Below the pieces are notes generated by a model. The model was not told where the DNA came from, did not search any database, and saw nothing but the letters and a program-made list of their open reading frames with translations. A stretch of 64,000 bases of DNA from Porpolomopsis calyptriformis (lineage: Eukaryota > Basidiomycota > Agaricomycetes > Agaricales > Hygrophoraceae): contig OX621163.1 in assembly GCA_951640195.1 (NCBI GenBank), positions 868,001 through 932,000 of the forward strand. The letters are read 5' to 3'. This document shows positions 57,138-64,000 of this stretch, piece after piece (position 1 is the stretch's first letter; the number at the start of each line of letters is the position of its first letter). The translations under genes and the position numbers were made by a program.

Positions 57138-59105
57138 ATGAAGTCCCTGTCTATTTTGCTTTCTCTAGCGTTTCTGGCTGCAGCGACTCCATTGGTTGAT
57201 GACAATGGACAAGCACCTCTCAACAGCTTTCCCGGTTTCAACTTGAATCTGAATGCTAAACGACTTGTTGAGATCTATGGACAACCGCCGGTTCATATGT
57301 CAGAGCTAGAGAAGGTCAAACAGACCTTAGTCTTTCTCGCCTCGTCGAATAATTGATTCAGCTCATAGATCCGAGCAAAATCTCGTGGTGTCAAATTTTT
57401 TGACATGTAATATTTACCTACTATCCTATCCATCGTTATCTCGCGTTCACACTGTTTACTTCCCAGCACAGAAACGCAAGGACTTGAAAACTTTGCTCAT
57501 TTGAGAAACCCAACCAAATGTACGCGTCATCCTGCAGCCACTCTATCCAATAGCGTTGACCGTCTCCCTCTTTCCTAGCCCCGTTCCCTACATCTCCTAA
57601 TGCAACAGAGCGAGTCAAACCTATTTTAGAGACTCTTTCGACCGAGGGGCCTAGGGAAAATCTCGTGAATTTTACCAGTTTCCGGACCAGACGTAAATTC
57701 CTTTTTTTTCATCCTACCGTGTGCTCATTGATTACCAGATTATCGTAGTCAAGTAAAATCCTTATCTTTTGTAAGAAGCTATTTATCAAATTATCTCTCA
57801 GACAGGAAGAGAGAGCCAACAATGGCTGCTGTCCCGAATTTCTGACGTATGGTCTTAGCCAGCTTCTTCGTTTATCATCTGGATTGACTCGCAAACAGAT
57901 AACTTGTGAATGGGCTTCCGAGTCAATTCAGGACCACATAACTGTGACCGAATTTCCGCATAACTGGGGTCAGAATACTATTGCCAGTCTACTTCAATCT
58001 TCTACATTTGATCTTGTGTTCATATTTCATGACAGATCGCACGGATTGAGGGCTCTTCCCTCACAGATGAAATAGTCATACTTGGTGCCCATCAAGACAG
58101 GTAAACACAGTGGAGATTCCTTCTAGGAAGATTGATCAACATTTCATTTCAGCACAAACTTTTGGCCATTATTCCCAGCTCCCGGTACAACGCATCAACC
58201 GACTTAATTGTATTAATAGCTGATGTATATTCGTCCAGGTGCCGATGATGATGGCTCTGGCTCGGTCACAATTCTCGAAGCTTACAGGGCTTTGATAGCC
58301 GCCGATTTCCGTCCCATACGCACCGTCGAATTCCATTGGTATTCCGCAGAGGTAAATCATGACCGAGGTCCACTTCATCTTGCGAAACAAACTTATATCT
58401 GTCCAGGAAGGAGGACTTCTCGGCTCACAAGCTGTGGCTTTTGATTATTCAACCCGCTTTGTGGACGTATATGCTATGAGTCAGGTAACGCGAATTGCCA
58501 GTTCTCTCTATGCTGTTATTCATTGAGTGACGCAGTTCGATATGACTGCTTGGGTCAAGGAAGGAACAAGGGAGGAAGTCGGTATCATCACGGACTTCAC
58601 CGATAATGAGTGAGTTAGCTGTCACTACACCAAGGATTGTCTCATTCTCTTTGCACAGGCTTACACAGTTTAACAAGAAGCTTGTTGAGGAATACCTCGA
58701 TATCCCTTATACCCTCACTAAATGTGGATACGCTTGCAGTGACCAGTAAGCCCTTGTTTCATGCCATTGCTGATCAGACTTGCAAGTCGTATCGTTGCAG
58801 TGCTTCGTGGAGAAAGGCTGGGTATCCCAGCAGCTTCACAATCGGTGCGGTCATTTTTCTATTTCATGTCCGGATTGATCTCACACAATCGCCCTGATTT
58901 AGAGAGCGCGTTTGAAAATTCGAACCAGAATATTCACACTGCTAACGAGTAGGCAAAATTCGTGAACCTAACTGTCATACCATTTGACGTTTGGATTGCT
59001 TTCAGTCGCATCGACATATCCGACGAGTTCAGCTTCTCTCATATGCTCGAGTTTTCTAAGTTGGCCGTTGCCATTGCGGTTGAACTTGGGGGTTGGACGG
59101 ATTAG
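57138..59105 (+). CDS. Secreted M28 family (leucine) aminopeptidase
   Basis: A zinc exopeptidase releasing N-terminal residues, expected in the vacuole or outside the cell. ATG at 57138 gives the signal peptide [18 protein letters not shown]. Exons then give [20 protein letters not shown], a propeptide-like region ending [20 protein letters not shown] and [11 protein letters not shown]. The metal site is assembled as [16 protein letters not shown] and [20 protein letters not shown], with His and Asp ligands; [18 protein letters not shown] supplies the catalytic Glu pair, and [20 protein letters not shown] and [20 protein letters not shown] complete the site. The protein ends VELGGWTD. About 410 residues and roughly 10 introns, normal for the fungal Lap1 type. 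Confidence 0.9.
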
Positions 59106-59228
59106 AGCTTATGCCCGTATTCTTGTATATGCCTCTAGAAGCGTTGGTGTTAGCTAGAGTTGTTCTCGACTCGGATTTACCAATCATGACGCGTTGGTCT
59201 TTGCTGACACGTTGACACCTAGCCTCTA

Positions 59229-62092
59229 ATGTCAACGTCCATACCACAACCTGCCCCTCCAAGGGATGAGCCACAACGAGAAACTCTACAGAAACTCTTG
59301 CGGTTTGGCCAGGCAAGCTCTCTTTGTGTCACTGTCCCAGCACGCTAATAACATCATTGGGCAGCAAGTCTTTATAGCATGGGCTATCACACAACTCGGT
59401 AGGTGACATCCCGTTTCTACTTATGAATGTATCTATTCATTGTGTCGCGTTGCCCTCAGCAACCAGTTTCTTCTCCCGGTTGACACCTAACACCCCCCCA
59501 ACAGTGGCTCGTCACGGAGCTATGCCACTTGCTAATACTGTCGATCCATCCCTGTTGCCGCCCAAACAGGTACACCTAGCCTGGCCGCTGGGACAACGAA
59601 TATCTATGCATGTCTATCTATCAACGTCGTCCAATGGCGACATGTTTTCGGGTAGGCAGACCTCAGGTTGGCGGGATGAACGCGACAAGTATTTGCCCAA
59701 TTTCGTTTGGGAGAATATTACTTTGGGGGACTGGGTTGATGCCAGGGTGGTTAATTACGATGTTCAAATACCCGAGGTGAGCAGAGAAATCTTAATCTTT
59801 TAAAAACGAACACTGGATTTTGGTAGGTTGTACGGCGGAACGGGTCTCTTTGGGCGGATGTTTTTCTCGTGAAAGATGGTTCAGATCCTGATCCGTCCCA
59901 TCCTGCATTCAACCCTTTATCTGTACACCATATCAGAAAGTGTAAGCTACCGAGAGGGATTGTCAGAAGATAAATTGATTCTATTTCTCCCGCAGTATTA
60001 ACCCCTTACCTTCCGAAGGCAAAAGTACGCAGGGAGAAAATTTTGCTCGGTGGCAATGACGAGATAATTGATAACGTTGAAGAGGTGATTCGAGTACTTT
60101 CGCCTGCTACTGAAAGACGGCCTGACTCGACACGCCTAGCCTCAAGATGTTATTCTTCCGCATTGGAGCGGCGTGGGTCAAGCTAGCTCGGCGATTTCTT
60201 CAATCTCATAGCTAATTTTTGTAGAATCTGACGCTCGCGTTAATTTCTGATGCAACTGTCCTTCCCTATTCCCAACTTCCACCCATATTATCGGAATGTC
60301 AGTGTTTTTAGTTCCTCACCCACACATCATACTCACATTGCATTCAGATATCCATCTTGTACAGGGCCAACGAGACGAGACAGGCACGCAAGGGTTTTAT
60401 AAGCCGATTATCTTCCCAAACGACTTCTGGCTTCTTCGGTCACAATTCGTGGAAATCAACACCACTACTCGTAGTCTGCCACTGCAAATCGTCTTTCAAC
60501 CTATGTCATATTTCAAGTTCCAGATGTTTGCGTCTTTAACTCACGGGTTTAATGAGGCCTCTAAGAAGCAAGGAGCAGGGGCTGGAGCAGAACTAGATGA
60601 ACTCAAGAGGATGCTTGTTGAGACGAATCCCTGGTTTTTAGGTGTGACAGCTGTCGTCAGTATCTTGCATATGGTGTGCGTGATTTTGTTTGCCTTGGTC
60701 AGCTTCCCCTCATTTTGCATGAAAAGGTTCGAAATGCTGGCGTTCAAATCCGATGTTTCGCATTGGCGTCAAAAACGTGAGCTTGTCGGTGTGTCCGTAA
60801 GGTGAGATACATACCAACCTGTCATCCGCAATCCTAACCATTCGACCGTTGCTCTCGGGGATAGAACAGTGCGTTCGTTGCGCTCACTTCTGCTCGGAAA
60901 CTCACATGAGCTTCATTCTAGATTGTTACAAACGTGTTTATTCAGCTGGTTGTGCTACTCTACTTGATCGATAATAATCAGGAGACTTCATGCACGTATA
61001 CTCATCCGCTGATACAACAACGTGAAGCTCATGGGATGGCTTTGATTCTAAGGGGTGATCCTTATTAGCTCTGGCGCTGGCGTTCTCATTGAAGCATGGA
61101 AGGTGATATTATTATCATCCCCCCGTTGCGTCGCTCTTACCCTGTCTTTTGTAGATTACGAAAGCCGTGGATGTTGGTGTAAAACGCGCACCCCCCGGGT
61201 CGATGTTGCCCTACATGTTGGAAATCAAAGGTAGGATACACACATGGTTGTATTTGTCGTTACTCATCTTTGACGGGTTAAGACAAACATGTGCTGAGCG
61301 AGGACGAAAAGAGGACACAAGAGTAAGCACTGTTTTCATTCTTATTCTGGGACATTTGCTAATAGTCGCCGAGTTTAGATATGACAAACTGGCCTTCCGA
61401 TATGTATCCTACGTAGCCATTCCTCTTCTTGCAGGATACACATTATATTCGCTACTGCGCCACACACACAAGGGGTGGTACAGCTTTGTGATCTCCACCC
61501 TGACATCGTTTGTGTACATGTTTGGATTTGTGAGTGGTTTGCCCCAGAGGACGATCGAGACTCATTTTTCTGCTGCAGGCCCAGCTTATACCACAGCTGA
61601 TCATCAATTACAAACTCAAGGTCCGTGTTTATTGATTTAGCTTGTTGGCCAGTCAAGGCTCATTTCAACGCGTAGAGTGTGGCACACATGCCAATGAAGG
61701 CCATGATTTATAAAACACTTTCCACGGTCGTTGATGACTTTTTCGCGTGAGCACATTTCAATTCATTTTTTTTTCAAACCTCCTATTCATGCTGCCCCTA
61801 AAGGTTTTGCATCAAAATGCCATTTTTACACAGGTCAGGGTATTTCCATTACTTTGCGCCAGACTCCTCATTGTGTTCCAGACTAGCTTGTTTCCGAGAT
61901 GACGTTGTGTTCCTTGTGTTCCTCTATCAAGTGAGTGAGTCCCGGCAGTCAATATGACAGTTGATTTCATGAAATGCGGAACAGCGCTGGATATACCGGG
62001 TTGACCCGAAACGAGTCAATGAGTATGGCCAGGTTTCGACGGAAGATGCGTTGACAGTTGATAGAAACGGAGAGAGTAGGAAGACTAAATAG
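59229..62092 (+). CDS. CLPTM1 family transmembrane protein
   Basis: CLPTM1 proteins are ER or plasma-membrane multi-pass proteins implicated in receptor assembly and lipid scrambling. ATG at 59229 gives MSTSIPQPAPPRDEPQRETL. The lumenal part includes PNTPPTVARHGAMPLANTVD, SGWRDERDKYLPNFVWENI and KPIIFPNDFWLLRSQFVEIN, then TTTRSLPLQIVFQPMSYFKF. The conserved core reads MLVETNPWFLGVTAVVSILH, VFEMLAFKSDVSHWRQKREL and VGVSVRTIVTNVFIQLVVLL, followed by ILISSGAGVLIEAWKITKAV. Later helices are YVAIPLLAGYTLYSLLR and ISTLTSFVYMFGF, then PMKAMIYKTLSTVVDDFFAF and DDVVFLVFLYQRWIYRVDPK. The protein ends DRNGESRKTK. Many short introns; no break seen. Confidence 0.92.
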
Positions 62093-62385
62093 ACTTTCAT
62101 GCCGAGCCCCGTGGATTGCGAATCACCTTGAAATTGAGCACCCCGCTTTGCGGGGAAACACATGCCTTCCCTCAACAGCCGTTTCAAGGTCTGATGTAAC
62201 CAAACGAGGTGAAACGGCTCTCTATTGTTTTGACGACCGAGGTTTGTTTCGAGTCAGCGGGGCAAAGGACCATATCAATACCACTCTCAGCTTTGTCCGC
62301 TTTTAGTTTGCTGCAAAATCGGAATCATTTTTCCGCCTCTTCATCGCCCTGCCTTTGCAGTGCCACCGTCATCAGCGTCCTTGAC

Positions 62386-64000
62386 ATGCTCGTCGACGAT
62401 GACAAGCCGACATATACATGCAAATGTCTCAACATACGGATTCGACCCTTGCCATCTGCCCACACACCTCCTGCTGTCATTGTTCCCGAGTTCATCCCGG
62501 TACATGTAGGAGATGAAGGGATCACAATCGTGAATAGAATCCAGCACACGCTTCGTCCAACTCCTAACTTCTTTCTAGGTTCATCCAGAGGTGACTCTAA
62601 GGACGCGGTCGCGTTGTGTTCCCATCGATGGGACCTCTAAATGTAACCGGCACACCTCATTGACTTGTCTCATTTGCCAAACCCTCGCCTATCGGGTGCA
62701 TCAAGTCGTACCGATGAACATTCAGGGGAAAGAAGGGCCACAGCACCCAACAGAGGATTGGGTAGAGCGAGAGATCATGAAAAGTCTTAATGGTTGGATC
62801 GAAGTTCACCAAAGCTGTTTGGTAAGTGTCTTCCTCTGTGTCTCTATAGCTCGATTCGGTTGAGTAGCCTGATATGATACCGTCTATTCTGGTTCGACCA
62901 ACGGACTCTGCAAAGTCTACTGTTGGTGGATCCAAAATAGGTGGCATCATACCAGTATACGAGCTACAGAACTGTTTCGTGCTGCAGAACCTACCTTTCA
63001 AACCTGCGGAGGCTTATATTGTGTTCCACCGTCAGACTGGTGACTCAATTGTCCAAGCGGCTAATTCCTTATCTTACTCGGATACCTTTCGTGTCGTTCT
63101 CCATACTGACCAACTTCCGCAATCACCGTCGACAGCGCCCAGCATTCTGCCTATTCTTCCGTCCCTACCTGACCCACCCTCGCCCCCAAATTCGCTCAAG
63201 TCCTTTTTACCACCTATGAAACCACTATTTCCTCCTGCACCCTTCACATCATCACACCCGACTTTTGTTCACTTTTCTACTCTTGCCGCTGACGAGTCTC
63301 GCAAGTTGCGAACTATAGCCGAGGAAGACATTTCCAAGGCGGTAGTTGACAAAGTCGCTCTTATCCATCTGGCTGAGGACAAACTTAGACAACAAGTTGA
63401 AATCCTATGGAAACATTTCCGAGAAGGTGTCAGCAAGGCCGAGCAGGACAGAGTCCAGAGTGCCAGGCGGCTAACTATTACGCGACATGGTGATAGTGAT
63501 AACCTGGCCGCGGCCAACAGCGAAGGAAACCCACCTACCGTTGTGTCCATACGTGATTTTACTCCCACTGCGACCCCACCTACAAGATCTGCGACCACCA
63601 CCCCTCGATTATCATCACTTTCAGCTTCCCTTGCAACGTCGTCTTTCCACCATCCAAAGGGAACACAGACTTGTGATGAAACTCCTCACCCACCCCCGCG
63701 TTCCCCCAGTCCTTCCTCTCCCCACTCAACCACCAACCCACCACTCTCGTCGCAATCGGATGGGTCATCAGGGCCCATCTCTCTGCGATCCGATGCCGCA
63801 GGTAGCAATATCCTCGGATCTTTTAAGCGAAGTATGGACCCAACCAAAGATTCCGTTGCCAGCTTCAACTACTTCACGAACGCTGAGGCTGATATGGCAC
63901 GAAAACAAGAGGCACCGGAAAAAGTTCAAGACCCAACTTCCCCTGAAATCACTCGTGGTCGTTCGGCAGTTGCACAGGACCCAAATGGGAACAGAACTCA
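62386..64000 (+). CDS. Unrecognised protein with Cys-pair N-terminal module and coiled coil (partial)
   Basis: ATG at 62386 gives MLVDDDKPTYTCKCLNIRIR. Short introns join to VHPEVTLRTRSRCVPIDGTS and SLTCLICQTLAYRVHQVVPM, then IEVHQSCL joined to PDMIPSILVRPTDSAKSTVG. The C-x-C and C-x2-C pairs could form a zinc site resembling Mss4/CENP-V-like folds, but I cannot name the family. A Pro-rich segment is followed by a helical, probably coiled-coil region (EEDISKAVVDKVALIHLAED, KLRQQVEILWKHFREGVSKA) and a long Ser/Thr/Pro-rich tail. The frame is still open at the window edge. Confidence 0.6.

Overview
The window is nuclear DNA from a filamentous basidiomycete, most likely an agaricomycete. Genes are dense and interrupted by many short introns (about 45-60 nt, GT..AG). 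The gene content is eukaryotic housekeeping, and the protein styles (long Ser/Pro-rich tails, a His/Gln-rich GATA factor, a membrane-anchored beta-helix protein) are typical of mushrooms. I saw no transposon, rRNA, tRNA, CRISPR array or prokaryotic feature. Gene ends come from reading frames, splice signals and family motifs; most intron borders are inferred.

Layout. 1-2331 (+): 3' part of a CNH-like protein. 2511-5873 (-): TRP-like channel with an ML-like domain. 7127-9823 (-): poly(A) polymerase. 10213-11842 (-): membrane-anchored beta-helix protein. 12680-13768 (-) and 13843-16018 (+): divergent IST3/RBMX2 splicing factor and eIF3d. 16202-17588 (-): UBAC2/Dsc2-like rhomboid-UBA protein. 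17961-19044 (+): ING-type PHD protein. 19277-20855 (+): GATA factor. 20856-25213: a 4.4 kb stretch with no gene I can support. 25214-26350 (-): NTF2-like protein. 26408-29376 (+): NOP14. 29487-38033 (+): ATR/Mec1/Rad3 checkpoint kinase. 38262-39184 (-): YEATS protein (Yaf9). 39220-39623 (+): small single-pass membrane protein. 39749-40251 (+): COA3. 40496-41396 (+): PAPS reductase. 41594-42798 (+): RNase III with a dsRBD. 42940-44256 (+): SPT3. 44369-45976 (-): DDI1. 46408-47567 (-): ATG29. 47907-50169 (-): Zn2Cys6 factor. 50315-51620 (+): IMPACT/YIH1. 51962-55366 (-): BST1/PGAP1. 55677-56633 (-): 14-3-3. 57138-59105 (+): secreted M28 aminopeptidase. 59229-62092 (+): CLPTM1. 62386-64000 (+): unrecognised protein, cut by the window edge.

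The genes do not form one pathway. Several chromatin and genome-maintenance functions are present (ING, YEATS, SPT3, ATR, DDI1), as are RNA and translation functions (PAP, IST3, eIF3d, NOP14, RNase III, IMPACT). Start codons of divergent neighbours can be only 35-145 bp apart, and convergent stops are usually 110-340 bp apart, which makes the 4.4 kb gap after the GATA gene stand out.

The observations most worth checking are: a DDI1 intron whose donor reads GG where GT is expected; the 4.4 kb convergent gap with homopolymer runs and a hairpin; a perfect 18-bp palindrome between COA3 and PAPS reductase; an inverted repeat between the convergent ATR and YEATS genes; and the nearly overlapping starts of the YEATS gene and its small divergent neighbour. 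I did not find a clearly new multi-gene system.
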